From Paenarthrobacter aurescens (GTDB taxonomy: Bacteria; Actinomycetota; Actinomycetes; Actinomycetales; Micrococcaceae), in assembly GCF_041549525.1 (NCBI RefSeq), contig NZ_CP157456.1, forward strand, positions 248,001 to 312,000: DNA of 64,000 nucleotides. Direction: 5' to 3'. A program made the position numbers and the translations under genes. Shown piece after piece: positions 7,916 to 16,942 of the stretch. The notes under the pieces were generated by a model. The model worked only from the letters and a program-made list of their open reading frames with translations. It was not told where the DNA came from and ran no database searches. The stretch's first letter is position 1; each line of letters opens with the position of its first letter.

Positions 7916-9898
7916 TCAAGCACCTGCCGCCGGAGTCCAGTCGCCGAGGAACGTGTCCTTGGTGAATTTCAGGGCCTCTTGCGCCGTGAGCTGCGGGTGG
8001 AACTCGTTGATGTACGCGCCGGGTCCTGTGTTGTTGTACTCCGCGAAGCGGCCCTCCGTCCAAGCATGTCCGCTCATGTCCGACCAACCCTGAACGGCGA
8101 TGTGGTTGCCCAGGTTCGAGTCGCGGATAACTGCCATGGGGTGCGCATTGGGGTCGCTGCTGGCAAACCACGGGCGCCCCAGGCTGACGGTTCCAGGCGC
8201 TGCGTCAGAAGTCAGCGTGCTGTTCACGATCAGGAAACCGTAGGGGTTGGAGTTCTTGGTGCTGGGCGCCACGATGTAGCCGTTGTTGGTATCGCTGCCG
8301 CGGTCCAGGGAGTGGATGGTGCAGCCGTCAAACACTGCGGTGCCCCGGCCGTAGAGGAAGTCCACGTCACCCTCGATGTAGCAGTTTTTCAGATAGGTGC
8401 GGGCAGTCGCATCCCGGCCCGTGGTGTCTGCGAGGTAGGTGTCCTGATTGCCGAGGAACCTGGTGTTCTCGAAGGTGATTTTGTCTGCCACCGTCCGCAC
8501 CGCGAGGGCCTGGCTACCTCCGTGAACGGCCTCGTCATAAGCGTTTTCCACTGTGAGGTTCCGGACCGTGGTGTTTTCCGCCAGGACGTTGAGAGTGGCA
8601 CTTCCGGCCGCACCCCAGGTCCCGCCGAAGAACTTTGCGCCGTTTGCAGGGGTGTCATAGGAAATGACGACGTCGGCGGGATCATCTGTTGCTCCGCGCA
8701 GCGTCACGTTGGGTCGGTCAGCCCAGATGTTTACCGCTTCCCTGTAGAAGCCGGGCTTGATGGTGATGGTTCGGGGCTGGGTGTTGCCCACCGGAATCGA
8801 TCCGATGGCCGCCTGCACACTCGCGAAGTCGCCGGTGCCGTCCAGCGCCACCGTCACCTCCGCCGTCGTATTCGGTGCCTTGTTTTCACGGGGTCCGGCG
8901 CTGGAGGAAACCAAGCCGGGTACCGTGGCGGCGTTGTCCTTGGAATAGGCGTAGAACTGCGTGGGCTCGAAAGCGCTGCCCACGTTGTCCTTGCGTCCAC
9001 GCGTGGAATCGAAGATGTTGCCACGATTCACGATTTCCGTTGCAGGGTCCTTGGCCACCACAGGATCTGCCACGGCGGTGAAGTAGTTGTCCTCAAGGAC
9101 CACCTTCGCGGCGTTGCGGCCCATCATGCCGTACTGGCCGATGTCCTGGAGGTAGTTGTTGTAAACGTGGGCTGCGGCGGTGTTGTCCAGGCTGAAATTC
9201 CGCTGGACAGTGTTGCGGATCCAGTTGTGATGGATGGTCATTTTGGTGACCGCGTTGCTGGTCCAGCCGACACCCAGTGCCTTGTTGTTGTCCGCGAAGA
9301 CGTTCCACGAGTAGGTCAGGTAGTCCGAGTCCTTGCGGGTATCGATCATCCCGTCACCCATGCGCTCAAACTTCATGTGGTCCACCCAGACGTGGTGGGA
9401 GGTATCGAGCTGAATACCGTCGCGGTCGTTATCCGGGCGCTTCCCGTCCCAATCGCCAGGAATGTAGGAATCGCGCACAGTAAAGTTCCTGAAGATGACG
9501 TTGGAAACGTTGATGAGCTTGAAGCCCGCGTTGACCAGCTCCACTCCTGCTCCGGTGCCGATGAAGCTCTTATTCGAGGTCACAGGGATCTTGACGTAGT
9601 CCTGTGCGGTGATGCTGCCTTTTAGGAAGATGACCAGTGGCTCCTCGGCCGCGGCGTAGGTTTTGAGTTCCTCCAGTGAGGACACGCTCACGTGCCTCCC
9701 CGCCTGGCCTCCGGTGGTGCCCTCAAGCCCGTTGCCGGGCAGGGATGCGAAACCGTCCGGCCTTTGCTTCCACAGAGCTGCCGCTTCGGCCGGGGCGTTG
9801 GTGCCGCTGGCCTGGGTTTCTGCCCGGGCGGGCGCAGCGGTAAGGCTTCCAAGAATAACGACGGCGGTAAACGCGCCGAGTAATGGTCGCAGGCGCAT
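7916..9898 (-). CDS. Secreted pectate lyase-pectinesterase fusion
   Basis: A 660-residue two-domain pectinase. A Sec signal peptide (1-26, ending APARA) precedes a PL1 lyase domain (about 45-330; NDRDGIQLD, HVWVDHMKF, TIHHNWIRNTVQRN). The CE8 pectinesterase domain spans about 347-650, with Q485-D486 (GNQDT), D513 (GDVDF) and R575 (LGRPW) as the catalytic set. The esterase removes methyl groups from pectin, and the lyase then cleaves the de-esterified polygalacturonate, so the fusion couples the two steps outside the cell. AAAGGAG precedes the ATG at 9898. It is the fourth gene of the binding-protein/permease operon. Confidence 0.93.
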   Translation of the reverse strand: MRLRPLLGAFTAVVILGSLTAAPARAETQASGTNAPAEAAALWKQRPDGFASLPGNGLEGTTGGQAGRHVSVSSLEELKTYAAAEEPLVIFLKGSITAQDYVKIPVTSNKSFIGTGAGVELVNAGFKLINVSNVIFRNFTVRDSYIPGDWDGKRPDNDRDGIQLDTSHHVWVDHMKFERMGDGMIDTRKDSDYLTYSWNVFADNNKALGVGWTSNAVTKMTIHHNWIRNTVQRNFSLDNTAAAHVYNNYLQDIGQYGMMGRNAAKVVLEDNYFTAVADPVVAKDPATEIVNRGNIFDSTRGRKDNVGSAFEPTQFYAYSKDNAATVPGLVSSSAGPRENKAPNTTAEVTVALDGTGDFASVQAAIGSIPVGNTQPRTITIKPGFYREAVNIWADRPNVTLRGATDDPADVVISYDTPANGAKFFGGTWGAAGSATLNVLAENTTVRNLTVENAYDEAVHGGSQALAVRTVADKITFENTRFLGNQDTYLADTTGRDATARTYLKNCYIEGDVDFLYGRGTAVFDGCTIHSLDRGSDTNNGYIVAPSTKNSNPYGFLIVNSTLTSDAAPGTVSLGRPWFASSDPNAHPMAVIRDSNLGNHIAVQGWSDMSGHAWTEGRFAEYNNTGPGAYINEFHPQLTAQEALKFTKDTFLGDWTPAAGA

Positions 9899-9910
9899 GC
9901 AAAACTCCTT

Positions 9911-9930
9911 TGTCTTGTCTTGTCTTGTCT
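9911..9930. repeat. Pentanucleotide tandem repeat (TGTCT)x4 before the pectinase gene
   Basis: Four exact TGTCT units (AGACA on the coding strand) lie directly upstream of the AAAGGAG ribosome site of the pectate lyase-esterase gene. Slippage would change the distance between any upstream element and the ribosome site. Confidence 0.85.
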
Positions 9931-9958
9931 GGGTTGGTGTTGCAGATACTGGATGTGG

Positions 9959-10855
9959 CTATTTGAGTCCGGTGGTGGCGATGCCGTTGATCAGGTACTT
10001 CTGCCCCGCTATGAAGAAGCCGATGATGGGGGCGATGGACACCACTGACATGGCGAACATTGGCCCCCACATGCTTTGCCCTTCCGAGTCCATGAAGGCA
10101 CGAAGGGCCAAGGGAACGGTGTACAGGTCCTGGTTCTGGATGTAGAGCAGCGGACCAAAGAACTCATTCCATGTGGAGATGAACGTGAAAATGGCCGTAG
10201 TGGCCATGGCCGGCACGCAGAGGGGCAGGATGACCCGGATGAAAGTCCGGAACGGCCCGCACCCGTCAATCTGGGCTGCGTCATCCAATTCCTTGGGCAG
10301 CGACTTCATGAATTGCACCATGAGGAAGATAAAGAAGGCATTGGTGGCCATGAAGTTGGGGACGATCAGCGGCAGGTAGGTGTCCAGCCAGCCGAGCTGG
10401 GAGAAGATGATGTATTGCGGGACCAGGAGTACGTGGCCCGGCAGCATGAGTGTTCCCAGCATGAGGGCAAAGAACAACTTCCGGCCGGTGAATTCCATCC
10501 GCGCGAAGGCGTACGCAGCCAGGGCGCAGGAGAAAATGTTGCCGATGATGGAGAAAATCACCACGATCATGGAGTTGATCAGGTAAACGTGGAACGGCTG
10601 GTCCAGCGCAGTCCAGCCCTGGGCGTAGTTGGAAAAATCCCAGTTCTCCGGCCACAGACCCAGCTGCCGGAAAATATCATTGCTGGGCTTCATCGAACTG
10701 GAAATCAGCCACAACAGCGGGTAGAGCATTACCAGCCCCACCAGGCAGAGGATCAGGTGCCGTGAGAAGCGGGAAGCCGGGGTTCCCGTCAGGGCGTCTT
10801 CGGGTTGGTCCTGCTTGGCCAGCTTGCGCTTGAGAGGTAAATCAAGGAGTGCCAT
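9959..10855 (-). CDS. Carbohydrate ABC transporter permease (MalG type)
   Basis: A 298-residue inner permease of a CUT1 sugar importer. About six hydrophobic helices are visible, starting at LILCLVGLVMLYPLLWLISS. The cytoplasmic EAA loop reads DDAAQIDGCGPFRTFIRVILPLCVP, the contact site for the ATPase. With the MalF-type partner 9 bases upstream and the lipoprotein it forms an importer, probably for oligogalacturonides or other pectin fragments given the lyases downstream. No ATP-binding subunit is encoded in the window, so a shared MsiK-like ATPase is expected elsewhere. Confidence 0.93.
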   Translation of the reverse strand: MALLDLPLKRKLAKQDQPEDALTGTPASRFSRHLILCLVGLVMLYPLLWLISSSMKPSNDIFRQLGLWPENWDFSNYAQGWTALDQPFHVYLINSMIVVIFSIIGNIFSCALAAYAFARMEFTGRKLFFALMLGTLMLPGHVLLVPQYIIFSQLGWLDTYLPLIVPNFMATNAFFIFLMVQFMKSLPKELDDAAQIDGCGPFRTFIRVILPLCVPAMATTAIFTFISTWNEFFGPLLYIQNQDLYTVPLALRAFMDSEGQSMWGPMFAMSVVSIAPIIGFFIAGQKYLINGIATTGLK

Positions 10856-10864
10856 GGGGTTGCC

Positions 10865-11815
10865 TTAATTGTCGTAGAAGACCCAGAACTTGGATGCGAT
10901 GAAATTGATGGCTGTGAAAATCGCGATGATCATCAACAGCAGCCAGGCCATGGCCGAGGCATACCCCATCTCAAACTCGGTGAAGCCCTTCTGGTACAGG
11001 TACAGGTTGTAAAACAGCGTGGAGTCCGCCGGGCCGCCGGTGCCCCCACTCATCACATAGCCCTGCGTAAACGTTTGGAATGAACCGATGAGCTGCATGA
11101 TGAGGTTGAAGAAAATAATGGGGCTGATCAGGGGCAGTGTGATGCTGCGGAACTGCCGCCACTTGGAAGCCCCATCAATGGAGGCGGCCTCGTAATACAT
11201 CCCGGGAACCTGCCGCAGGCCGGCAAGGAAGATCACCATGGGGGAACCGAAAGTCCACACGTTCAGCACAATGAGGGTACTCAGGGAGAACTGCGGATCT
11301 GTGACCCAGGCTGGGCCCTGGATCCCGAAGATCCCAAGGAACCCGTTCACGATTCCGTCGTTGCCGAAAATGTAGCGCCACAACATCACGATTGCCACGC
11401 TGCCGCCCAGCAAAGAGGGCAGGTAGTAGACAGAGCGGTAAATCGACAAGCCCTGAAGTCCCCGGTTCAGCACCAACGCAACCAACAAGGCAACAGCGAG
11501 GGAGATAGGCACCGAGACGAAGGTGTAAATGAAAGTGACCTTCAGCGACTGAATGAGCCGTGGGTCCTCGAACATGGCCTGGAAGTTGGCCAACCCCACA
11601 AAGTTGGGCTCAGTGAAGAGGTTGTAATCCGTAAAAGCCAGATACAGCGAGGCGAAGAACGGAATGACGGTAAACAACATTCCCAGGAACCACGGGAGAA
11701 GGAAGAGATACCCGGAGCGCTGCTTCCTGCGCCGGGAAGGGCGGATGCGTGGTGCGCCGCCAGGCGAGGCCGACGCCGGGGCTGCTCCCCGCGGCTGTTT
11801 GGTCAGAACTGTCAT
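10865..11815 (-). CDS. Carbohydrate ABC transporter permease (MalF type)
   Basis: A 316-residue MalF-type permease with a basic N-terminus (RIRPSRRRKQR), six predicted membrane helices and the EAA loop YEAASIDGASKWRQFRSITLPLISP. It pairs with the MalG-type permease encoded 9 bases downstream and follows the binding-protein gene after 33 bases. The imported sugar is inferred from the neighbouring pectinases; the permease sequence alone does not reveal it. Confidence 0.93.
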   Translation of the reverse strand: MTVLTKQPRGAAPASASPGGAPRIRPSRRRKQRSGYLFLLPWFLGMLFTVIPFFASLYLAFTDYNLFTEPNFVGLANFQAMFEDPRLIQSLKVTFIYTFVSVPISLAVALLVALVLNRGLQGLSIYRSVYYLPSLLGGSVAIVMLWRYIFGNDGIVNGFLGIFGIQGPAWVTDPQFSLSTLIVLNVWTFGSPMVIFLAGLRQVPGMYYEAASIDGASKWRQFRSITLPLISPIIFFNLIMQLIGSFQTFTQGYVMSGGTGGPADSTLFYNLYLYQKGFTEFEMGYASAMAWLLLMIIAIFTAINFIASKFWVFYDN

Positions 11816-11848
11816 AGCTTCAAAACCCCTTCGGAAGCAGCCACAGGC

Positions 11849-13168
11849 TTACTTATTGATTGCTGCATTGCTCTTCTCCATGAAGGTCTTCGCTGCATCA
11901 GCGGGGCTGATCCGGCCGAACTCCACTTCCGTGGTGAGCTGCTTGAGGGTATCGGCTACAACGCTGGCACCTTTCGGATAGACGTAGGCAGGCGGCAGGT
12001 CCTCTTCCTGGATGGCGGCCATCAGGTTCACGAACGTCTTGTCATCCGCGCTCAGCTTGGGGGTGATGGAATCGGCCACCTCCGGGTTGATGGGGACACC
12101 GCGCTGGGTGAGGACCTCGGCGGCGCCTTCAGCGTCGTTCGTCAGGAAGTCCACCAGTTTGGCTGCTTCCTTGGGGTGCTTGGACTTGGCCGCGATTGAC
12201 CACAGCATGGTGGGGTCGGCGGAGTAGCCACGGCGCTCGCCGCTTGTTTCGCCTGGAATGCGCAGCAGGACAACCTCGCCCTCAACAGCCTCGTTGTAGC
12301 CACGGAAGTTGTTGATGGGGATGATCTGCGAAGCGACCGTGCCCTTCGCGAGATAGGACTGCGCCGGCGAGCCGCCAATTTGCTCGAAGAATCCTGCGGG
12401 CGGATAGCCGCCGGCTTTACGGAGGTCCACGCTGTACTGGAACCAGTCCTCGATGGTCTTCTCGCTGACACCGAGCTTGTTGTCCTTGGTGTAGAAATCC
12501 TCACCGCGTTGGCGCGCGAGCATGATGGGTCCTGTTTCCGTGGCGACGTCGTAGCCCGCTCCGTAGACTTTCCCGCCGGTTTTCTGCGTGACTTCGGTGG
12601 CGAACTTGGCGTAGTCCTCCCAGCTCCAGGTCTTGTCGTCCGGGATGGTGACGCCGGCCTGGTCCGTGATGGTCTTGTTGACCACCATGCCGATGGTGGT
12701 CACGCCGGTAGCGAGGCCGTAAAGCTTCCCGTCAACCTCGCCACGGCTGAGGGTGGTTTCCGGAACCTTGTCCAGGTTCAGCTCCGGGAGTGACTTGAGG
12801 TCCGCGAGGGTTCCACGCTGTGCGTACTCAAGGAGGCTGCGGTTGGCCATGGCCAGGACGTCCGGCGGGTTTCCGCCGGCAAAGCGGGTAGCGAGCTTAT
12901 CGGCGTAGGGTGCGCTGTCCTGGTACTCGGTTTTGACCGTGATGCCGGGGTTCTTTTTCTCAAAGATCCGCAGGGCAGCTTCGGTCATCTTGGCCCGGTT
13001 GGCATCGCCCCAGAAGACGAAGTTCAGTTCCACGTTGCCGCCGCTGCTGCCAGCGCCGGAGGTGCCGGCCCCGCCTCCGCCGCAGGCGCTGAGGGCAAGC
13101 CCCGCGGCCACCACCGCCGCCCCCAGGACAACCCTGCGTGGTATGGGAGTGTTTGTTGTCTTCTTCAT
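11849..13168 (-). CDS. Sugar-binding lipoprotein of ABC transporter
   Basis: A 439-residue extracellular solute-binding protein (family 1, PF01547/PF13416). The signal peptide ends in the lipobox LSAC with C29 as the lipidated cysteine, preceded by a twin arginine (R11-R12), followed by a Gly/Ser linker and NVELNFVFWGDANRAKMTEA. It is tethered to the outer face of the membrane and delivers sugar to the two permeases. The ATG at 13168 fits the signal peptide; an in-frame extension to 13546 would cross the divergent promoter. First gene of the five-gene pectin operon. Confidence 0.93.
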   Translation of the reverse strand: MKKTTNTPIPRRVVLGAAVVAAGLALSACGGGGAGTSGAGSSGGNVELNFVFWGDANRAKMTEAALRIFEKKNPGITVKTEYQDSAPYADKLATRFAGGNPPDVLAMANRSLLEYAQRGTLADLKSLPELNLDKVPETTLSRGEVDGKLYGLATGVTTIGMVVNKTITDQAGVTIPDDKTWSWEDYAKFATEVTQKTGGKVYGAGYDVATETGPIMLARQRGEDFYTKDNKLGVSEKTIEDWFQYSVDLRKAGGYPPAGFFEQIGGSPAQSYLAKGTVASQIIPINNFRGYNEAVEGEVVLLRIPGETSGERRGYSADPTMLWSIAAKSKHPKEAAKLVDFLTNDAEGAAEVLTQRGVPINPEVADSITPKLSADDKTFVNLMAAIQEEDLPPAYVYPKGASVVADTLKQLTTEVEFGRISPADAAKTFMEKSNAAINK

Positions 13169-13230
13169 TGAATGACGCCTTTCTGATGCCCCATCCCGGC
13201 ACCCGGATACAGGTTTTTTCGAGTATTCGA

Positions 13231-13245
13231 ACAGAAACTTTCTGT
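13231..13245. promoter_or_regulatory. Perfect palindrome, putative LacI operator 1
   Basis: ACAGAAACTTTCTGT is a perfect 15-base inverted repeat 63 bases upstream of the binding-protein start, in the 302-base divergent region of the pectin locus. It shares AGAAACTTTC with a second palindrome at 13380-13394. The LacI regulator encoded at 15914 is the likely binder. Confidence 0.6.
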
Positions 13246-13379
13246 GCTGATAGCAACTCGATGTGAGACCTGAATCCCGATGTAGACCAAGGATGGGGAG
13301 AAAAATTACTGAGTAAACGATTTCTAGCAACAATTTGCTGTGACTGTCAACACATAAGAGTGCTGGTGTGGAAAATAGT

Positions 13380-13394
13380 TGAAAGAAACTTTCA
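13380..13394. promoter_or_regulatory. Palindrome, putative LacI operator 2
   Basis: TGAAAGAAACTTTCA has 6-bp arms around AAA and lies 77 bases before the DUF6807 gene. The pair at 13231 and 13380 would let one regulator control both divergent operons. A weaker relative, GAACGCTTTC, occurs at 13407-13416. The rest of the 13169-13470 gap shows only an AGCAA/TTGCT inverted repeat at 13326-13339. Confidence 0.55.
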
Positions 13395-13470
13395 TGAAGA
13401 GTTGCCGAACGCTTTCTGGTCTGACTATGCTGAACCTCACCAAGCCGCCAACCCATCACAAGGAGGTCGA

Positions 13471-14331
13471 ATGGGAAGCTTCCAGCTCCAAGGCGCAACC
13501 GTGGCGCAGGTGCGCAATGGCGTTGATGTGGCAGCGGTGCTGGCACCCAGGCCGTACCTTCATCCCCTCCGGACTTTGGGCGGTGTGACGCTCACCGAAG
13601 CCGGTCCTGCCGATCACCCGCACCACTTGGGACTGTCTCTCGCTTTCTCGGACGTGAACGGAAGCAACTTTTGGGGCGGATCCACCTTTACCCGGCGGGG
13701 CCCGGAGGTTCTTCCCAACCACGGCCGCCAAGTCCCCTCCAACTGGCGTTTCACGGAGGGGACAGGCGAGGGCACGGTGACCTGGTTTGGCAGTGACGGT
13801 GGAGAGCTGGCATTGGAGCAACGGAGTTACAACTGCCGGATGCACCACGCCGCAGATACCTGGAGCCTTTCCTTTGATTCCGTACTCCGGCCAGCGGCCG
13901 AGGTGGAACGGTTGTCCGTGTCGTCGTCGGCCGTCAAGGGGCGCGCTGGCGCCGGCTATGGCGGCATCTTCTGGCGCTTTGCGTCCGGTGACACTCCGGC
14001 GGAGGTCCTGTGTTCAGAAGGAGCCGGAACCGTGGCCGCCCACGGATCCCTCTCTCCCTGGCTCATGGTGGGGATCAGGCAAGGGGGAAAGGACGTCAGC
14101 GTGGTCCTGGCGCAGGAGCCCGGCAATCTGCTCCCGTGGTTCGTCCGGACGGAAGGCTATGCAGGTGCCGGTCCCGCCGTCGCGTGGAACCAGCCAGCCA
14201 CGGCGGACCGGGCACATCCGCTCCGCCTCAGCCTCCACGCCCTAGTCCACGACGGCCGAATAACCAGCAACCGGCACGTTGAGGAACTCCTTCTCCACCA
14301 CTTCAGCAGCACTCCCGACAGGACATCATGA
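13471..14331 (+). CDS. DUF6807 (PmoA-like) family protein
   Basis: A 286-residue protein of the DUF6807 family, often labelled PmoA-like, found beside glycoside hydrolases in actinobacteria. The conserved HPHHLGLSLAFSDVNGSNFWGG stretch is near residues 49-70. No signal peptide is visible, so it is probably cytoplasmic. The function is unproven; context suggests a role in handling imported pectin- or arabinan-derived sugars. A perfect AGGAGG at 13461 fixes the ATG at 13471 and excludes the longer frame from 13360. Its stop overlaps the GH43 start (ATGA). Confidence 0.85.
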   Translation: MGSFQLQGATVAQVRNGVDVAAVLAPRPYLHPLRTLGGVTLTEAGPADHPHHLGLSLAFSDVNGSNFWGGSTFTRRGPEVLPNHGRQVPSNWRFTEGTGEGTVTWFGSDGGELALEQRSYNCRMHHAADTWSLSFDSVLRPAAEVERLSVSSSAVKGRAGAGYGGIFWRFASGDTPAEVLCSEGAGTVAAHGSLSPWLMVGIRQGGKDVSVVLAQEPGNLLPWFVRTEGYAGAGPAVAWNQPATADRAHPLRLSLHALVHDGRITSNRHVEELLLHHFSSTPDRTS

Positions 14332-15917
14332 CAACCATGGGAAACCGACACCGCATCCCCGTCTACAACAACCCCATACTCAACGGCGACTGGCCGGACC
14401 CGGATGCCATCCAGGTGGACGGCGTCTATTACCTCATTGCCTCCAGCTTCAACCGGGTGCCCGGGTTGCCGGTGCTTCGCTCCAAGAACCTGGTGGATTG
14501 GGAGCATGCCGGGCACGCCCTGCCCGAACTCCCTCAGGTGGGGCACTACTCTCTGGTGCGGCACGGAAGTGGCGTGTGGGCGCCGGCGCTGCGCCACCAC
14601 GATGGCAAGTTCTGGATTTTCTATCCGGATCCGGACCATGGGATCTTCGTCCTCAGCGCGGACAAAGCCGAAGGCCCTTGGAGCGCACCCCATCTTCTCT
14701 ATGCCGGCCGTGGCCTCATTGACCCCTGCCCTTTGTGGGACGAGGACGGCACCGCATATCTGGTGCACGGCTGGGCCAAGAGCCGGATCGGGGTGAAGAA
14801 CCGGCTCACGGTACATCGGATGAGCCCTGATGCTTCAAAGCTTCTGGATCACGGAACCCACGTCATCAACGGCGAGGACCTTCCGGGGTTCACCACCCTG
14901 GAGGGGCCCAAGTTCTACAAGCGCGACGGCTGGTACTGGATCTTCGCTCCGGCGGGCGGCGTGGCCACCGGGTGGCAGTCGGTCTTCCGCTCGCGGTCGC
15001 CTTTTGGGCCCTATGAGGAACGGCGGGTCCTGGAACAGGGCGATTCTCCGGTGAACGGCCCGCATCAAGGTGCATGGGTTACTACTCCCCAAGGTGAAGA
15101 CTGGTTCCTTCACTTCCAGGACCGGGGGGCTTACGGCCGGGTGGTCCATCTCCAGCCCATGGGTTGGGGTGCGGACGGCTGGCCCTGGATGGGCAAAACA
15201 GCTGACGACGGCGGACCGGGAACCCCGGTTCTGAGCCACCCTTACCCGGTGGGCACCTCGCCTGAAGACATTGCACCACCCACCAGTGACAACTTCACAT
15301 CTCCTGGCCTGGGGCGGCAGTGGCACTGGCAGGCGAACCCCCGGGATGAATGGCTCTCCACCTGTGGAGGAGGGCATTTGGTCCTTCGTCCGCAAGCCAA
15401 CGATCCCATCAACCTCCGTGAACTCCCCAACGTCCTGGCCCAGATCCTCCCCGGTGAACCGTCCACCTTCACCACCACCGTGGAACTGGACGATGTCCCC
15501 GTTGGCACCCGGGCCGGCGTCGTGGTTTTGGGTCAGCGGTACGCCTGGCTGGGCATCGTCCGCACGGAACACGGTTATGTCCTGGGCAGCGGTACCGGAA
15601 GCGAAGGTCCGCACGAACAGCACATAGGGCGCGCCGTGGCACTCCCGGGCCCTCGGATTGAGCTTCAGATCCGAACCGATGAGGCCCCTCAAGCAACGTT
15701 TGCGTGGCGTGTTGGTCCTACGGATCCGTGGCAGATTCCCATCTGGGATTTTGACGTTGTGGAGGGCCGGTGGATCGGTGCTGAACTGGGGATTTTCGCT
15801 GCGTCACCCCTGGGCTCTCCTGAACACGGCAGTGTTAGGGTTGGACCCGTGCGGGTGGACACTGCGCCGGTCCTCCGGGCAACCACCCAGCGCATTGCCG
15901 CTCCCGTATCCCCATGA
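14328..15917 (+). CDS. Glycoside hydrolase family 43 (beta-xylosidase/arabinofuranosidase type)
   Basis: A 529-residue GH43 enzyme with a five-bladed beta-propeller (about 12-310) and a C-terminal beta-sandwich (about 325-520) as in beta-xylosidases. The catalytic residues are visible: D24 in NGDWPDPDA (base), D132 in LIDPCPLW (pKa modulator) and E192 in TLEGPKF (acid). No signal peptide is seen, which fits cleavage of imported oligosaccharides inside the cell. It is coupled to the DUF6807 gene before it and the LacI gene after it by ATGA overlaps. Arabinan side chains of pectin or xylo-oligosaccharides are both plausible substrates. Confidence 0.92.
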   Translation: MTTMGNRHRIPVYNNPILNGDWPDPDAIQVDGVYYLIASSFNRVPGLPVLRSKNLVDWEHAGHALPELPQVGHYSLVRHGSGVWAPALRHHDGKFWIFYPDPDHGIFVLSADKAEGPWSAPHLLYAGRGLIDPCPLWDEDGTAYLVHGWAKSRIGVKNRLTVHRMSPDASKLLDHGTHVINGEDLPGFTTLEGPKFYKRDGWYWIFAPAGGVATGWQSVFRSRSPFGPYEERRVLEQGDSPVNGPHQGAWVTTPQGEDWFLHFQDRGAYGRVVHLQPMGWGADGWPWMGKTADDGGPGTPVLSHPYPVGTSPEDIAPPTSDNFTSPGLGRQWHWQANPRDEWLSTCGGGHLVLRPQANDPINLRELPNVLAQILPGEPSTFTTTVELDDVPVGTRAGVVVLGQRYAWLGIVRTEHGYVLGSGTGSEGPHEQHIGRAVALPGPRIELQIRTDEAPQATFAWRVGPTDPWQIPIWDFDVVEGRWIGAELGIFAASPLGSPEHGSVRVGPVRVDTAPVLRATTQRIAAPVSP

Positions 15918-16942
15918 GTTCAAGGACCGCCCCGTTGACCGCCACTCCGCGCCCCAAGATTGCAGATGTGGCCGCGGCTGCAGGCGTTTCGGTGCCCACC
16001 GTGTCCAAGGTGCTCAACGGCCGTTCGCATGTTTCCGAGGCTACGCGCGCCCGCGTCCAGCAGGCCCTGGAGGAGCTGGATTACACCAAGAGGAACTCAC
16101 CCAGCGAACCCGGACTGCTGCAGTTGGTGGTGAACAACTTTGATTCCCCGTGGGTGCTGGAAACCATGGAGGGAGTGGAGGCTGCGGCCACCCGTCTGGG
16201 GTACACCGTGGCCTACACACGGGCGGTGAACGCCACCGCGGAGAACTGGCAAAAGCTGCGTGAACCCTCCAGCAACCGGCTTGACGGTGTGATGCTTCTG
16301 GCCCCGCGGCAGGGTTCCCCGTTGGTGGAGTTGGCGCGGACGCTGAACATCCCCGCAGTAGCCATCGATCCCGAAGGCTCCCAAGGTTTGCAGATACCCA
16401 GCGTCAGCCCGGCGTCGTTCTCAGGAGCGTTGCGGGCGGTGTCCCATCTTCTTGAACTGGGGCATGAGCGCATTGGCATCATTACCGGTCGCGTCCACAG
16501 CCCGGGCCATGGACGTGCCCGTTACGCTGCCTACGCGGCAGCCCTGCACGAAGCCGGGCTGCCGGTACTTCCCGAGTTCGTCCGGGACGGTGATTTCAGC
16601 ATCGAATCCGGGTCCCGCCTGGGCGGGGAGCTTCTGGATTTGCCGGAGCGGCCAACCGCGATCTTCACGGGCAGCGATTTACAGGCCCTCGGCGTCATGA
16701 ACGCGGCAGCGCAACGGTCCTTGAAAATCCCCGGCGACCTCAGCGTTGTGGGATTCGACGACATCGCCCAGGCAGCCCTCACCTCACCTCCCCTCACCAC
16801 GGTTCGCCAGCCGCTTGCGCAGTTGGCGTCCATGGCGGTGGGCATGCTCACGGAGCAGATCGATCAGGGGAAGGGCTCCACGGCCGCACTCGAAGTTGCC
16901 ACCGAGCTGGTTGTCCGCGGAAGCACTGCCCCTCCCCGCTAG
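15914..16942 (+). CDS. LacI-family transcriptional regulator
   Basis: A 342-residue regulator. The HTH with hinge lies at residues 14-65 (KIADVAAAAGVSVPTVSKVLNGRSHVSEATRARV), followed by a periplasmic-binding-protein-like sensor domain ending with the GFDDIAQAALTSPPLTTVRQP stretch. It ends the rightward operon and probably represses both divergent pectin operons through the palindromes at 13231 and 13380, with a sugar as inducer. Its TAG stop shares the tetranucleotide CTAG with the stop of the convergent ThDP-enzyme gene. Confidence 0.93.
   Translation: MSSRTAPLTATPRPKIADVAAAAGVSVPTVSKVLNGRSHVSEATRARVQQALEELDYTKRNSPSEPGLLQLVVNNFDSPWVLETMEGVEAAATRLGYTVAYTRAVNATAENWQKLREPSSNRLDGVMLLAPRQGSPLVELARTLNIPAVAIDPEGSQGLQIPSVSPASFSGALRAVSHLLELGHERIGIITGRVHSPGHGRARYAAYAAALHEAGLPVLPEFVRDGDFSIESGSRLGGELLDLPERPTAIFTGSDLQALGVMNAAAQRSLKIPGDLSVVGFDDIAQAALTSPPLTTVRQPLAQLASMAVGMLTEQIDQGKGSTAALEVATELVVRGSTAPPR

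Noticed and set aside
7550..9625. 691-codon open frame on the plus strand across the pectinase genes
   Set aside because: It is antisense to two clear pectate lyases, has no family motif and is explained by high third-position GC in the real genes.
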